Below, piece after piece: positions 17,529 through 27,191 of a stretch of 64,000 bases of DNA. The DNA comes from Gammaproteobacteria bacterium (GTDB lineage Bacteria > Pseudomonadota > Gammaproteobacteria > Burkholderiales > Burkholderiaceae_B). How positions within the stretch are numbered: the stretch's first letter is position 1; every line of letters starts with the position of its first letter. The DNA lies in contig JAURJT010000064.1 of the NCBI GenBank assembly GCA_030832095.1, positions 1 to 64,000 on the forward strand, given 5' to 3'. The position numbers and the translations under genes are program-made. The notes under the pieces are model-generated. The model worked only from the letters and a program-made list of their open reading frames with translations, was not told where the DNA came from and searched no databases.

Positions 17529-18100
17529 GGGTTGCCCCGCAGCTTAAGATAGGTCAACAGATACCCCAACCCACCCAAACCAAACATGACGTAGACCAAG
17601 CGCCAGTGCAACAAGGCAACACCCACAAAACTTAAACACGCCAGCACCAAGCACAAGGGCACGCCCAGAGGATTCGTTTTTAAGGCCGTTAAAAGCTTGA
17701 GACCCGTGGCAATAAATAACCCTGCCGCGACCGCCCCCATCCCACGTAAGGCATCGATCACATGAGGATCAGTACCAAAACGCGCATAGGCCAAGGCCAT
17801 CAGAGCGATCGTAAAGGACGGTAAAAAAAACATACCGGCAACCGATACGATAGCGCCACGTAAACCAAAATAGCGCGACCCCACCATGATGCTTAAATTC
17901 AAGGCGGGAGGCCCAGGCATCGTGCGGGCAACCGCCCACTCTTCAACAAACTCGGCGCGCGTCAGCCACTTTTTACGCTCAACTAGCTCGCGCTCCATGT
18001 AGGCCAATACGCCGCCAAAACCTTGTATGGCCAACAGAGTAAAAGAGAAAAATAGGTCTTTCAGCGACTCAGGCTGTGGTCGCGCAGAAGGTGTTGTCAT
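17525..18100 (-). CDS. chrA: Chromate transporter half-protein (first subunit)
   Basis: 191 residues with six hydrophobic stretches and the paired ChrA landmarks: FTLLAIQGFGGVLAYMEREL, EFVEEWAVARTMPGPPALNLSIMVG. It forms a split ChrA with the gene that overlaps its stop. It starts 15 bases after the MmgE/PrpD gene and is probably in that transcript, which would tie the transporter to an organic-acid gene rather than to metal resistance. Confidence 0.88.
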   Translation of the reverse strand: MTTPSARPQPESLKDLFFSFTLLAIQGFGGVLAYMERELVERKKWLTRAEFVEEWAVARTMPGPPALNLSIMVGSRYFGLRGAIVSVAGMFFLPSFTIALMALAYARFGTDPHVIDALRGMGAVAAGLFIATGLKLLTALKTNPLGVPLCLVLACLSFVGVALLHWRLVYVMFGLGGLGYLLTYLKLRGNP

Positions 18101-18114
18101 TTGCTATTCACGAC

Positions 18115-19488
18115 CTAACGATGCAGTTGCCTCATCAGGTCGGCCAACTCAGCCACCGAATGATTTTCAAACGACAATAAGAGTGAAAGAATCGCCTCAA
18201 CTAACTGCGGCTCTTGCCCCTCGGCGTTATGACGAAACTTCGCGATGATGTCTTCGTCTGAGGCCGGATTTTCAGGCTCTCCTTTCGCTAACGGGACATC
18301 GACTTTATGCACGGCGCCCGCTTTACTTGTAATGACCATCGTGGCACCTCGCTGGCCGGGGTAAGCCTTAGTCCAACCATCATCCAGTCTGGAAGTGATG
18401 CGCGAAGCCAAACCTTGAATGTCGAGGTTTGTGACAACGGAGGGTACATAACGGTCTTCGCCAACGTCGCCATAATAGGCCGCCATCGCAACCGAATACG
18501 CAATACTAAACTTGGCTCCCTCAGCGGTATCAGGCGTCTCAGTTGTGCCACAAAAACTCACCGCCACTGGGTAGGTCGCCACATCGACACTCTCTATGTC
18601 GGCAAACGCCAACTTGTGGTCCTTCATCACCGCTAATACACCGTCAGCAGCTGGGTGGATATGGCGACACGCCGCGTGCAATTTGATGTATTGGTCTGCT
18701 AAATAGAAATGTTGTCCGAGCCCTTCGAATAAGGTTTCAGCGTGCACCTCATCGGCCATCGCATGAAAGAGGCCTTTTTCGGCTTCAATCACCGTGACCG
18801 GCCCTTTGGCACCACGTTTCGCCATGTCAACCGACAGCACACCTGCCATTGCGGCCTTGCCCGGGTGCAGAGGCTTAACCATTGAGCCTTCAATCAAAAC
18901 CTGCAGCAAACCAGCACCCTGCAAAGTCGCAAGACTTAAGGCGCTACACATTTGTTCTGAATTCAAGTCTGCAAGCACGCCGCATGCAGCAGCCGCACCT
19001 AAACCGCCCAACGTGCCTGTCGTATGAAACCCACGAGTCAAATGCGACGGATTCATCGCCTTTGATACCCGATTGACGATGTCGTAGCCCAAAATCATCG
19101 CCAACAAAAAAGCCTTGCCGTCCGCCTTTTGTGCCTCAGCGTACGCTAAGGCCGCGGGGATCACTGCGACACCCGCATGCACACCGCCAAAGCGATAGCC
19201 ATCATCCATATCCAAGGCATGCGCGGTGACGCCATTGCCTAGGGCAGCATGAATGGCGGGCACCTTTTCTTTAAAACCAAATAAGGTTGCCTGCTCAGTG
19301 CCCCGCAAGCTCGACAGATAATCGATCATCATCCCCGGGAAGTCCATCTTCAAACCAGCGATCGACACGCCGATTAAATCGATGGTTAACAGCTTGGCCT
19401 TATGCACCACCTCGGGAGGGACATCCTTGAACTGCGCCTTGCAAAAAAACTCAGCAAAAGTCTGTGCAATTGTCTGCTCTTTACTCAT
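18115..19488 (-). CDS. MmgE/PrpD family protein
   Basis: 457 residues covering the full MmgE/PrpD fold: LTIDLIGVSIAG near residue 31, GNGVTAHALDMDDGYRFGGVHAGVAVIPAALA with the family's ALDxDD motif, FHTTGTLGGLGAAAACG, MVKPLHPGKAAMAGVLS and KLHAACRHIHPAADG. Known members include 2-methylcitrate dehydratase, cis-aconitate decarboxylase and several isomerases. No prpB or prpC is near, so 2-methylcitrate is unlikely. It probably heads an operon with the split chromate transporter. Confidence 0.9.
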   Translation of the reverse strand: MSKEQTIAQTFAEFFCKAQFKDVPPEVVHKAKLLTIDLIGVSIAGLKMDFPGMMIDYLSSLRGTEQATLFGFKEKVPAIHAALGNGVTAHALDMDDGYRFGGVHAGVAVIPAALAYAEAQKADGKAFLLAMILGYDIVNRVSKAMNPSHLTRGFHTTGTLGGLGAAAACGVLADLNSEQMCSALSLATLQGAGLLQVLIEGSMVKPLHPGKAAMAGVLSVDMAKRGAKGPVTVIEAEKGLFHAMADEVHAETLFEGLGQHFYLADQYIKLHAACRHIHPAADGVLAVMKDHKLAFADIESVDVATYPVAVSFCGTTETPDTAEGAKFSIAYSVAMAAYYGDVGEDRYVPSVVTNLDIQGLASRITSRLDDGWTKAYPGQRGATMVITSKAGAVHKVDVPLAKGEPENPASDEDIIAKFRHNAEGQEPQLVEAILSLLLSFENHSVAELADLMRQLHR

Positions 19489-19622
19489 GTCTTGGCTCCA
19501 TGCTGTATTTGTATTGAGTTGACCCGAATACGCCCTGTTCGTGCAACTTGTTTCTGGCGCCGGGCCGCGTGTTTGGCATATTCAACGGTTGCTGCTGCAA
19601 GAGGGCCAACGACTCGCCCACC

Positions 19623-20078
19623 CTATCGGTCATTGCGCTTCGCGTTTGTCCAGTATTTTTGCATTTCGATAAACAAAAACGAGGCAGACCACGTAATCAG
19701 GATCAGCCCTGTTAAGGCCTCGACACCCGTCAAGTAGCGCACATAACCTTGTGCAACGAAATCACCGTAACCCACCGTCGTAAAGGTAATAAACGACAGG
19801 TACACACAATCAAGAAAAAAACCGTGACCTGCGGTGGCACCCACGATGGTTCCCATGCCTTCGACCTTTAACGATAAAAAATAGCCTAAGGCAAACAACC
19901 AGATCTCAACCACATGCGTCACAAAAATCACGCCTACCCCAACCAACACTCTGAACCTTGGTGCCAAATGTGCAATCCTAGGGAGTTTTCGATCGAGCAA
20001 AAACAGAACCTCGTAGTGAATCAGGATCGCACCTGACACCAAGAGGGTGTTCAATACAAAGGCGAAGAGCAGCAGCAT
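19623..20078 (-). CDS. Two-pore-helix potassium channel family protein
   Basis: 151 residues with about four hydrophobic segments and the K+ selectivity filter TFTTVGYGDF near residue 100 followed by a final membrane helix. There is no RCK/TrkA domain. The group has many single-filter bacterial channels of unknown gating. Single gene with about 100 to 130 empty bases on each side. Confidence 0.85.
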   Translation of the reverse strand: MLLLFAFVLNTLLVSGAILIHYEVLFLLDRKLPRIAHLAPRFRVLVGVGVIFVTHVVEIWLFALGYFLSLKVEGMGTIVGATAGHGFFLDCVYLSFITFTTVGYGDFVAQGYVRYLTGVEALTGLILITWSASFLFIEMQKYWTNAKRNDR

Positions 20079-20175
20079 GAACTCATCTTACAAGATTCAC
20101 ACAAAGACAGCGTTCGGTCGGGCGCAGTTGGGTGTCGGTGGCTCTACGCGACCTCGCCTGCCTGACAACCGCGTC

Positions 20176-20673
20176 TTAGTCAGACATATCTAAGGCGCAG
20201 TCTACCGCCCGAGCATCAAGCAGCGTGACACACACCGCTGGATCAATCCCAACCAAGTACCCACGCCGACCACCATTAATGCAAATGCGAGGTAGCGCGA
20301 GAATACTGCGCTCGATGTACACCGGCATCTTGCGGCGAGTGCCAAAGGGCGAGGTGCCCCCTACCAAAAAGCCACTATGGCGATTGGCGACCTCTGGCTT
20401 GCAAGGCGCCACCGATTTGGCCCCAATTTGCCTGGCTAGGTTTTTAGTGGATACCGTTTTGTTGCCATGCATCAAAACAACCAACGGCTCGGCCGCCTCA
20501 TTTTGCATAATCAAGGTCTTGACCACCGAAAACGGATCAAGCCCCAATACCTGCGCGCTGTGCTGGGCTCCGCCGTGCTCTAGATAATCGTAGGGGTGCT
20601 CGGTAAAGACGATGCCTTGAGCCTTCAAAAAAGCCGTCGCAGGCGTTTCACTGACGTGTACTTTTTTTGCCAT
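20176..20673 (-). CDS. ybaK: Cys-tRNA(Pro) deacylase YbaK/EbsC
   Basis: 165 residues. Family motifs: ETPATAFLKAQGIVFTEHPYDY, LGLDPFSVVKTLI, the conserved catalytic Lys region HGNKTVSTKNLARQIGAK, and FLVGGTSPFGTRRKMPVYIE with the GTSPFG motif. It hydrolyses mischarged Cys-tRNA(Pro) made by ProRS. Length is normal for the family. It follows the lytic transglycosylase gene with 28 bases between, on the same strand. Confidence 0.93.
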   Translation of the reverse strand: MAKKVHVSETPATAFLKAQGIVFTEHPYDYLEHGGAQHSAQVLGLDPFSVVKTLIMQNEAAEPLVVLMHGNKTVSTKNLARQIGAKSVAPCKPEVANRHSGFLVGGTSPFGTRRKMPVYIERSILALPRICINGGRRGYLVGIDPAVCVTLLDARAVDCALDMSD

Positions 20674-20701
20674 ATCGTTACTCTTCTGCCCTCAGCTCAT
20701 T

Positions 20702-21889
20702 CTACTTAGGCTTGGCGGCACGCAACGCCTGCAACACGCGCTGCCCAGCACGCCCATCGGGCTTGACGCCAATTGAAGTCTGAAACTCACTAATTGCCAG
20801 ACGACTTTTTGTACCGATCATGCCATCGATCTCACCGATGTCATAGCCTCGGGCGGCTAAACGTTGCTGCACTTCGCGCCGCTCGGCGCGACTGGTACCC
20901 GGGTCGTCTGTGGGCCACGGGGTACTGAAGCGAGCGCCACCACGCAGTCGATCTGCAAGGTGCGCGATAGATAAGGCATAAGACTCGGCAGCGTTATAGC
21001 TGTACATTGCATCAAAATTTCGAAACACCATAAAGGCGGGCCCGCTTGGGCCTGCTGGCAACAACAAGGCTGCTTGCGTGGTCTCGCTTGGTACGGTCTG
21101 GTCAGACTTGATAGGCTTGATGCCTAACTTAGTAAATTGAGCTAAAGGCTGACGTGTGGTGCGTCCCGATGGCCCCGCGTAGCCCTTGGGTAACTGCACT
21201 TCATAGCCCCAGTTTGCACCACTCACCCAACCAGCTTGTTTTAAATAGTTTGCAGTCGATCCTAAGGCATCTGGCACAGAGTTCACAATGTCGCGCTTAC
21301 CATCCCCATCAACATCCACCGCAATCCGTTGATAGGTGGTGGGCATAAACTGCGTTTGACCAAAGGCACCGGCCCACGACCCGACCAAGTTTTGCAAAGG
21401 GATGTCACCACTTTGAGCGATCTTTAGGGTGGCCCATAACTCACCTTTAAAAAAAGCCTGGCGTTTATTGGCACAGACCAACGTGACTAACGACCGCACC
21501 AATGCGCGAGTTCCTTGTATCCGCCCAAAGTTCGATTCAACCCCCCAAACAGCGACGATGGTGTAACGATCGACTCCATATTTTTGCTCAGCCTCGGCAA
21601 GCGTCTTAGACCACTCTTTGAGCTTGGCTTGCCCATCTGCCACGCGCTCGTCATCGACTAAACCCGCCAAATAATCCCAAATGGGGGTTCGAAACTCTGG
21701 CTGAAAATCAAAAGCCTTCAGTACCGTTTCATCTGGCTCAAGGCCCTTAAAGACCAAGTCAAGTGTTTGGGCACTGACACCCTGCGCACCGGCAGCCTGC
21801 CTCAAGCCTGCAACACAGGTCTCAAAGGTTTGCGCGTTTGCAGAAAGGGCTGCGCAAGATAAGGCAAGCGCGGTCAAGGCGTTTTTCAT
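20702..21889 (-). CDS. Lytic murein transglycosylase, MltB-like
   Basis: 395 residues. Signal peptide to about residue 19 (SANAQ). The SLT domain has the catalytic Glu in VAVWGVESNFGRIQG (about residue 117), SWAGAFGQTQFMPTTYQRIAVD and NYLKQAGW. A peptidoglycan-binding domain lies at the end (LAARGYDIGEIDGMIGTKSR, ISEFQTSIGVKPDG). It cleaves glycan strands to anhydromuropeptides in the periplasm. There is no lipobox, so it is soluble rather than a lipoprotein. The 227 bases upstream hold no gene. Confidence 0.93.
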   Translation of the reverse strand: MKNALTALALSCAALSANAQTFETCVAGLRQAAGAQGVSAQTLDLVFKGLEPDETVLKAFDFQPEFRTPIWDYLAGLVDDERVADGQAKLKEWSKTLAEAEQKYGVDRYTIVAVWGVESNFGRIQGTRALVRSLVTLVCANKRQAFFKGELWATLKIAQSGDIPLQNLVGSWAGAFGQTQFMPTTYQRIAVDVDGDGKRDIVNSVPDALGSTANYLKQAGWVSGANWGYEVQLPKGYAGPSGRTTRQPLAQFTKLGIKPIKSDQTVPSETTQAALLLPAGPSGPAFMVFRNFDAMYSYNAAESYALSIAHLADRLRGGARFSTPWPTDDPGTSRAERREVQQRLAARGYDIGEIDGMIGTKSRLAISEFQTSIGVKPDGRAGQRVLQALRAAKPK

Positions 21890-22116
21890 GTGTGTTGGTA
21901 TTCTTTACAAGTTATCGTAATCGGCATTTTAGAGTCTCGCCACTCTCGTCAAATCAAGTTTCAAGCGCTTTGGCACGAGTGCTAGCGTTCTCGTAAATGT
22001 ACACGGTAACAGCGTCGCGCAAGTGCCAAATGACAAGGACGGGTGGCAGGAGGCGAGCGGCGAGATGGGTGTCGGGCGCAGAGCAGGAGCCGATCGTGGG
22101 GCCAGTCGGCGGTCCG

Positions 22117-22932
22117 TTAGCCTTGCCGCAGTCGCCGCGACAGGCCGGCGACGCGCTCCATCACAATCATCATGATCAGTGTGAAAATGATAATGACGCC
22201 CGACAATGCGGCAATTGTGACATCGAGCTTGCCCTCAAGGTCTTGCCACATTCTGATGGGCAACATATCCGTGCGAGCGTCACGCAAAAACAAAGAGACC
22301 GGCACGTTATCAAACGAAGACATAAACGCAATAAACGCCCCTGCCATGACGCCGGGGCGGATTAAAGGCAGGGTCACAAAACGAAAGCTATACCAGCGAC
22401 TCGCCCCCAGGCTTGCCGAACTTTCTAGCAAGGCAGGATCCATCTGCGCCAACGCGGCAGACGTCGTGCGAATCACGTACGGGACACACACCGCGGTATG
22501 CCCAATAATCAAAGTGGTGATAGATACAGACCACCCCACTGCGCTAAACGTCATCAGCGCAGCAAACCCAAACGCCAAGGCTGGCAGCACTAGCGGTGAC
22601 ATGAACAATGAATCAAGGGCGCGCGCCCACCGGCTCTTTGATCCCACAATCGCTAACGAGGCTAACACGCCAAAAACCACCGAGAGCAAGGTCGTGGCCA
22701 AACCGACTTTGATACTGTTCATCGCGGCAAAGTGCAGATGGCTGGCATTCCACAACTCAACATACCAACGCGTTGAATAGGATACTGGCGGAAATTTCAA
22801 CGAATAACCATCTGTAAAAGACACAATCAACACAACCGCTGTGGGTGCAATCAACAACACAACCGTTAAAACGGCCAGACACCCCAGAGTGCCTCTGAAC
22901 AGGATGGTTGACAAGTCTTTTTGATGGGCCAT
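22117..22932 (-). CDS. ABC transporter permease, PotC-like
   Basis: 271 residues, six membrane segments, with the ABC permease EAA loop ESSASLGASRWYSFRFVTLPLIRPGV near residue 176. It resembles PotC of spermidine/putrescine importers. It is the last gene of a four-gene minus-strand operon: ATPase, binding protein, permease B, permease C. The ligand is not fixed by sequence; neighbouring ureide gene uraDH hints at a nitrogen compound. Confidence 0.9.
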   Translation of the reverse strand: MAHQKDLSTILFRGTLGCLAVLTVVLLIAPTAVVLIVSFTDGYSLKFPPVSYSTRWYVELWNASHLHFAAMNSIKVGLATTLLSVVFGVLASLAIVGSKSRWARALDSLFMSPLVLPALAFGFAALMTFSAVGWSVSITTLIIGHTAVCVPYVIRTTSAALAQMDPALLESSASLGASRWYSFRFVTLPLIRPGVMAGAFIAFMSSFDNVPVSLFLRDARTDMLPIRMWQDLEGKLDVTIAALSGVIIIFTLIMMIVMERVAGLSRRLRQG

Positions 22933-22947
22933 AGGAGTTCTCTGTCG

Positions 22948-23808
22948 CTAGCCGTTCGCGTAGCCACGCGATAAGCGGCCAAGCATATTAAATACTGACA
23001 CACACAAAATAACAGTCACTAAAAAAGTTAAAGAGATCGCAGCAGCAAACGGAAAATTCGATAACGCAGACACTTGCTGATACAAATACATTGGCATAAA
23101 TAGCATCTGCCCACCTCCGATCAAGGACTGCGAAATGAACGCTGTGATGGCCGCCGAAAACGTCAGCAGGCAGCCCGCGATGACGCCAGGCAAGGCGAGT
23201 GGCACAGTAATTTTTTTAAAGGTCTGCCATTCGCTCGCGCCCAACGACGCCGACGCATCGGTCAGGTTCATATCAATACGTTGTAGCGCCGTAATCAGGG
23301 GCAACACCATGAGAGGCAACTGAACATTTGCCAGCGTCACCACTAAACCTAGCCGCGTGTACAGTAGCTTGATGGGGGTCTCAATCAAACCAAGATCCAT
23401 CAAAAAATGATTAACGATCCCCTGGCGCCCTAAGATTACAATCCAGGCAAAGGTTCGCACAACCACACTAGTCAGCAGTGGCAACATGACAATAAAAATG
23501 ATCAGCGGCTGCAACCGAGCAGGCATTTTCAAAAAGCTCCACGCCAGGGCAAAGCCAAGCACGAGACTCAGCGCGGTCACCTGCACCCCCAACCAAAGGG
23601 TGTCTAACAAGACAGTTAAGCCAAAGCCATCCAGCGTCTTTGCCCAGTTTGCAAACGACCCCCACTGAGTCATGGCCGTATCGCTATAAAAACTCACCAC
23701 CCCAAGCATCAGCAGGGGGGTGAGAAAAAATAGCAGCATCGCGAATGCGAGTGGTGAGGCCAACCACAACGGGTAAGCTGTCACCGGCAAGCGTTTGGTC
23801 GCACTCAT
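22948..23808 (-). CDS. ABC transporter permease, PotB-like
   Basis: 286 residues, six membrane segments and an EAA loop (DASASLGASEWQTFKKITVPL near residue 195). It pairs with the PotC-like permease 15 bases downstream. It follows the binding-protein gene by two bases, so expression is surely coupled. Confidence 0.9.
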   Translation of the reverse strand: MSATKRLPVTAYPLWLASPLAFAMLLFFLTPLLMLGVVSFYSDTAMTQWGSFANWAKTLDGFGLTVLLDTLWLGVQVTALSLVLGFALAWSFLKMPARLQPLIIFIVMLPLLTSVVVRTFAWIVILGRQGIVNHFLMDLGLIETPIKLLYTRLGLVVTLANVQLPLMVLPLITALQRIDMNLTDASASLGASEWQTFKKITVPLALPGVIAGCLLTFSAAITAFISQSLIGGGQMLFMPMYLYQQVSALSNFPFAAAISLTFLVTVILCVSVFNMLGRLSRGYANG

Positions 23809-23810
23809 TA

Positions 23811-24854
23811 TTAGAGCTTGATCTCGCGATTAAAGCGCTCAATCCACTGCGCGCGTTGCTCGTTAATTTTTTTCCAGTCTTGAAACACAAAGCGCTTTTT
23901 CATGTCAGCCTGGTCTTTAGCCAACACTTTTGAGATCTCACCTTCCATCTTCACTTTTGAATTGGTCGGCACGACTAGGTAAGGGCTTTGCATCAGTCGC
24001 GTCTGCACCTCAGGTGACATGGCCGCCTCGATGAGCGCCACGGCAAGTTCACGATTTGGTGAGTTCTTGACGATATGGATCGTGGTCTTGAAGGCAATCG
24101 CACCTTCTTTGGGAATCACGAATTCAACCGGTACGCCGCGTGCTTTCAAAATTTGAATGGCATTGAAATTACCGGGGCTAATATCAACCTGACCTTGTTG
24201 AAACAAGGTTGCCAGGGCGCCAGGATTTGCGGCCACGGCAGCTAGGTTAGGTTTCAGGTCATTCAGGGCTTTAAAGCCCGGCTCAATATTCGTCTCAGAG
24301 CCACCAAACAGCTTCGCAATTTCAACCAAGAATCCTGTTCCTAAGGTTGAGTTCAAGTTTGTGATTCCAGCACGACCTTTGTATTCAGGCTTCCACAGGT
24401 CTTTCCACGATGTCGGCGGTGTTTTGATTTTGTCGGGGTTATAGGTCAAGCCCACAACTTGAAAGAAAATCGCGGGGCCCATCTCTTCTTGCGCCTCAGC
24501 GATCAAATCTTTGTAGTTTTTGCTGGTTGCTACTGGATAGTTTTCAACCAAGCCCTGATCAATGGCAGTCAACGCTGGGCCCGGGTCATGCAACATCACA
24601 TCGATCGGCGGATTGTTTCTCGCAGCAGTGACTTTAGCGATTTGATCAACCGATAACATTGGATCAAGAATAATCTCTGCATTGTTAGTGGCTTTTTTAA
24701 AGGCAGGCACCAACACCGCTCGGTGCGCCTCCTCCCAACTGCCGGTAAAAGTCGCAAACACCAAGCGTTTGGCCTGGGCATGACTCATCCCAGGAAACAG
24801 TTGCAAGGCACCGAGAGTAAGACTTGCTTGTAGTAGTTGACGGCGAGACGTCAT
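23811..24854 (-). CDS. Extracellular solute-binding protein, PotD/spermidine-type
   Basis: 347 residues. The signal peptide begins MTSRRQLLQASLTLGALQLF with a twin-Arg motif and ends near SHAQA, so export may use Tat. The mature part fits type II periplasmic binding proteins of the polyamine family: FATFTGSWEEAHR, GRAGITNLNSTLGTGFLVE, QGQVDISPGNFNAIQIL and GAIAFKTTIHIVKNS. It delivers the ligand to the adjacent permeases. The Asp/Glu residues that define true polyamine sites could not be aligned by eye. Confidence 0.88.
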   Translation of the reverse strand: MTSRRQLLQASLTLGALQLFPGMSHAQAKRLVFATFTGSWEEAHRAVLVPAFKKATNNAEIILDPMLSVDQIAKVTAARNNPPIDVMLHDPGPALTAIDQGLVENYPVATSKNYKDLIAEAQEEMGPAIFFQVVGLTYNPDKIKTPPTSWKDLWKPEYKGRAGITNLNSTLGTGFLVEIAKLFGGSETNIEPGFKALNDLKPNLAAVAANPGALATLFQQGQVDISPGNFNAIQILKARGVPVEFVIPKEGAIAFKTTIHIVKNSPNRELAVALIEAAMSPEVQTRLMQSPYLVVPTNSKVKMEGEISKVLAKDQADMKKRFVFQDWKKINEQRAQWIERFNREIKL

Positions 24855-24921
24855 GGCAAAGCTCCTATTGAATGCACATCAGTAAATGAAAATCATTGAA
24901 GAGAAAATAAAACGCAAGACA

Positions 24922-26079
24922 CTATGTGAGAGGATGGACATGACAAACGCTTCCTGCTCGCAACGTGGCAAATACCGCAGTACCCAGACCGAGCATCGTT
25001 TGGTTCGAGGCACGTGCCTGCGCGACCTTGATCGCAGAGCCGTCATCGAGCCGCACCTCTTGAATCACCTGAGGGCCTTGAGGCAGGCTGAGGGTCAACA
25101 CACCCTTAAGGCCCGGCTCTTCGATACCCTCAGTCGCAGCACATAATTGGAGTTGCTCAGGCCGAATACACGCCCAAACTGTGTCACCCACCTTGAGCGA
25201 CCGAGATACCAGTCGCGCCGGTAACGGCACCCCAGCTACCAAGACGGTGCCCGATTGACCGTCGGTTTTGCTTGTCACCGTACCCTTGAGCGAGTTGGCG
25301 TTACCCACAAACTGATTCACAAAGAGAGTGCGTGGGTAGTCATAAATCTCGTTGGGCGAGGCGTACTGTTCAAGGCGGCCCTGATGGATCACAGCCACCC
25401 GATCCGCCATCGATTGCGCCTCTTCCTGATCGTGCGTCACCATCACACAGGTGATTCCGGCCAGGCGCTGAATTCGCTTCACTTCGATCTGCATGTCTAG
25501 CCGCAAGCTCTTGTCTAACGCGGCAAAAGGCTCATCTAGCAACAAGATTTGGGGTTTGACTGCAAGTGCGCGAGCTAATGCGACCCTCTGCTGCTGGCCA
25601 CCCGACATTTCGCGCGGCAACCTTTTTGCCAAATGTGTCATCTGCACAAGTTCGAGCATCTCTTGCGCACGCGCAACTTGTTGCTCTTTGGGCGCACCTC
25701 GACAGGCCAACCCATAAGCGACATTTTCAAGTGCGTCCATGTGCGGAAACAGCGCATAGTTTTGAAACACGACGCCAACCTGACGCTTGTTAGGCGGCAG
25801 ACTGTCGATCGCGGCCTCACCCACGATAATGCGGCCCTCTGTTTGCGCCACAAAGCCCGCGATAATTCGTAACAACGTAGTTTTGCCACAGCCACTCGGG
25901 CCCAGAAGCGCAACGAGCTCGCCGGCATTGATATCTAAACTGATTCCATCGACGGCGGCGCTCGTCGCTTCTGGATAGCGCTGCACAATAGACTCAAGCT
26001 TCAGGCCAAAAGCGCGGGCGGACACCGCTTGACCAATTTGGGCCGAGTGTAGGGAAACAATTTCAGTGCTAGGCGACAT
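24922..26079 (-). CDS. ABC transporter ATP-binding protein, PotA-like
   Basis: 385 residues. Walker A LGPSGCGKTTLLRIIAGF, Q-loop VFQNYALFPHMDALENVAYG, signature MSGGQQQRVALARALA, Walker B ILLLDEPFAALD and H-loop MVTHDQEEA, then a C-terminal TOBE-type domain (RSLKVGDTVWACIRPEQ). It powers the importer formed by the three downstream genes and is first in the operon. 161 bases of AT-rich DNA separate it from uraDH on the same strand; a shared promoter region there is possible. Confidence 0.93.
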   Translation of the reverse strand: MSPSTEIVSLHSAQIGQAVSARAFGLKLESIVQRYPEATSAAVDGISLDINAGELVALLGPSGCGKTTLLRIIAGFVAQTEGRIIVGEAAIDSLPPNKRQVGVVFQNYALFPHMDALENVAYGLACRGAPKEQQVARAQEMLELVQMTHLAKRLPREMSGGQQQRVALARALAVKPQILLLDEPFAALDKSLRLDMQIEVKRIQRLAGITCVMVTHDQEEAQSMADRVAVIHQGRLEQYASPNEIYDYPRTLFVNQFVGNANSLKGTVTSKTDGQSGTVLVAGVPLPARLVSRSLKVGDTVWACIRPEQLQLCAATEGIEEPGLKGVLTLSLPQGPQVIQEVRLDDGSAIKVAQARASNQTMLGLGTAVFATLRAGSVCHVHPLT

Positions 26080-26239
26080 TGAGGGCTCTGTAGGACTCGA
26101 AACGGATCGAAATCCACTCTTTTTGTTAGTCTGCGAGAAGAAGTTCTATGCCTTCCCTCAAGCAATTTTTGTGCCAGAGACCTCAAAAACTACGGTAATT
26201 ACGCCCCTCTTTTTTATTTACTAAATATTATTTATTATT

Positions 26240-27133
26240 CTATTGGCCGCGATAGGTCGAGTACGACCAAGGGGTCACGGTTAGCGGCACGTGGTAGTCA
26301 CCTTCAGGATCAGACACGTTAAACAAAACCGGCACCACCTCTAAAAAGGGCCAATCACCGAGCGCCACACCCGACGACCGAAAATAATCACCCACGTGAA
26401 AACGCAATTGATAAGCGCCCATGCGTAATGGCGCGCCACTCAATAAAGGCTTCAAGGTGCGCCCCCGAACGTCAGTGATCGCCTCAACCAAGAGGCGATC
26501 CTGCGTCTGGTCACCACTCAGCTCATGCAACGTCAACCGCACACCTGCGGCCGCGCAACCTCGACTGGTATCTAGCACGTGGGTCGATAACGCCCCAGTC
26601 AAACGAGTGAGGCCATGGTCGCTAATCCGCGCGGCCAAACGTAGCCGTGTAATGAAACCAATCTCTGCCAAGGCGTGGGTCAGTTCAGTCGGGCGATCAT
26701 TGAGCAGACGCTTTTCAAACACCCTAAGGACTGAATCACGCGTGTGACGGCTGACGCACAAGATAAACGGAAAACCAAATTTCGCACGATACGCTGCATT
26801 AAGCGCCTCCCAGCGCTGCGCAGCGGCTGCGGTCAACACATTCAACGCCAGCGCTCCTTGCTCACGCACAGACTCTGCCGTCATCTTGCCCAGCCGAGCA
26901 TCTGCACCACCCAGCTCGGGGTGACCGGCCAATAATCCTACTAAATCATGCTCTGGCAGGGCTCGCACCTGAGCAAGCATCGCTTCATGTAGTGCCTGCG
27001 CAGTCTTAAATGGGCGCTGGCCAACCACAGCCTGAGCAACCCACGACGCATGTTCGAATACCTCACCCATGACTTCGTTAAACAGCGCACTGTCGCACGC
27101 ATCAAGCGCGTGCATCATCATTGGGGTTGCCAT
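26240..27133 (-). CDS. Fused OHCU decarboxylase - 5-hydroxyisourate hydrolase
   Basis: 297 residues with two enzymes of urate breakdown in one chain. Residues about 1-165 are OHCU decarboxylase (UraD): SALFNEVMGEVFEHASWVAQ, LLAGHPELGGADAR and FPFILCVSRHTRDSVLRVFEKR. Residues about 180-297 are transthyretin-like HIU hydrolase (UraH): LSTHVLDTSRGCAAAGVRLT, GAYQLRFHVGDYF, PFLEVVPVLFNV and the C-terminal TPWSYSTYRGQ. Together they turn 5-hydroxyisourate to S-allantoin. The order matches the plant allantoin synthase. The next operon downstream is the polyamine-type ABC transporter. Confidence 0.95.
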   Translation of the reverse strand: MATPMMMHALDACDSALFNEVMGEVFEHASWVAQAVVGQRPFKTAQALHEAMLAQVRALPEHDLVGLLAGHPELGGADARLGKMTAESVREQGALALNVLTAAAAQRWEALNAAYRAKFGFPFILCVSRHTRDSVLRVFEKRLLNDRPTELTHALAEIGFITRLRLAARISDHGLTRLTGALSTHVLDTSRGCAAAGVRLTLHELSGDQTQDRLLVEAITDVRGRTLKPLLSGAPLRMGAYQLRFHVGDYFRSSGVALGDWPFLEVVPVLFNVSDPEGDYHVPLTVTPWSYSTYRGQ

Positions 27134-27175
27134 GAAAGATCCTTATTGTTCAATATCAAAAATCTTACACGATCG

Positions 27176-27191
27176 ATATTCGCTTGAATAT
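27176..27191. promoter_or_regulatory. Inverted repeat in the uraDH / TAXI divergent gap
   Basis: ATATTC (27176-27181) and GAATAT (27186-27191) form a perfect 6+6 palindrome with a four-base centre, 43 bases ahead of uraDH and about 100 bases ahead of the TAXI gene. This is a plausible operator for either. Confidence 0.35.
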
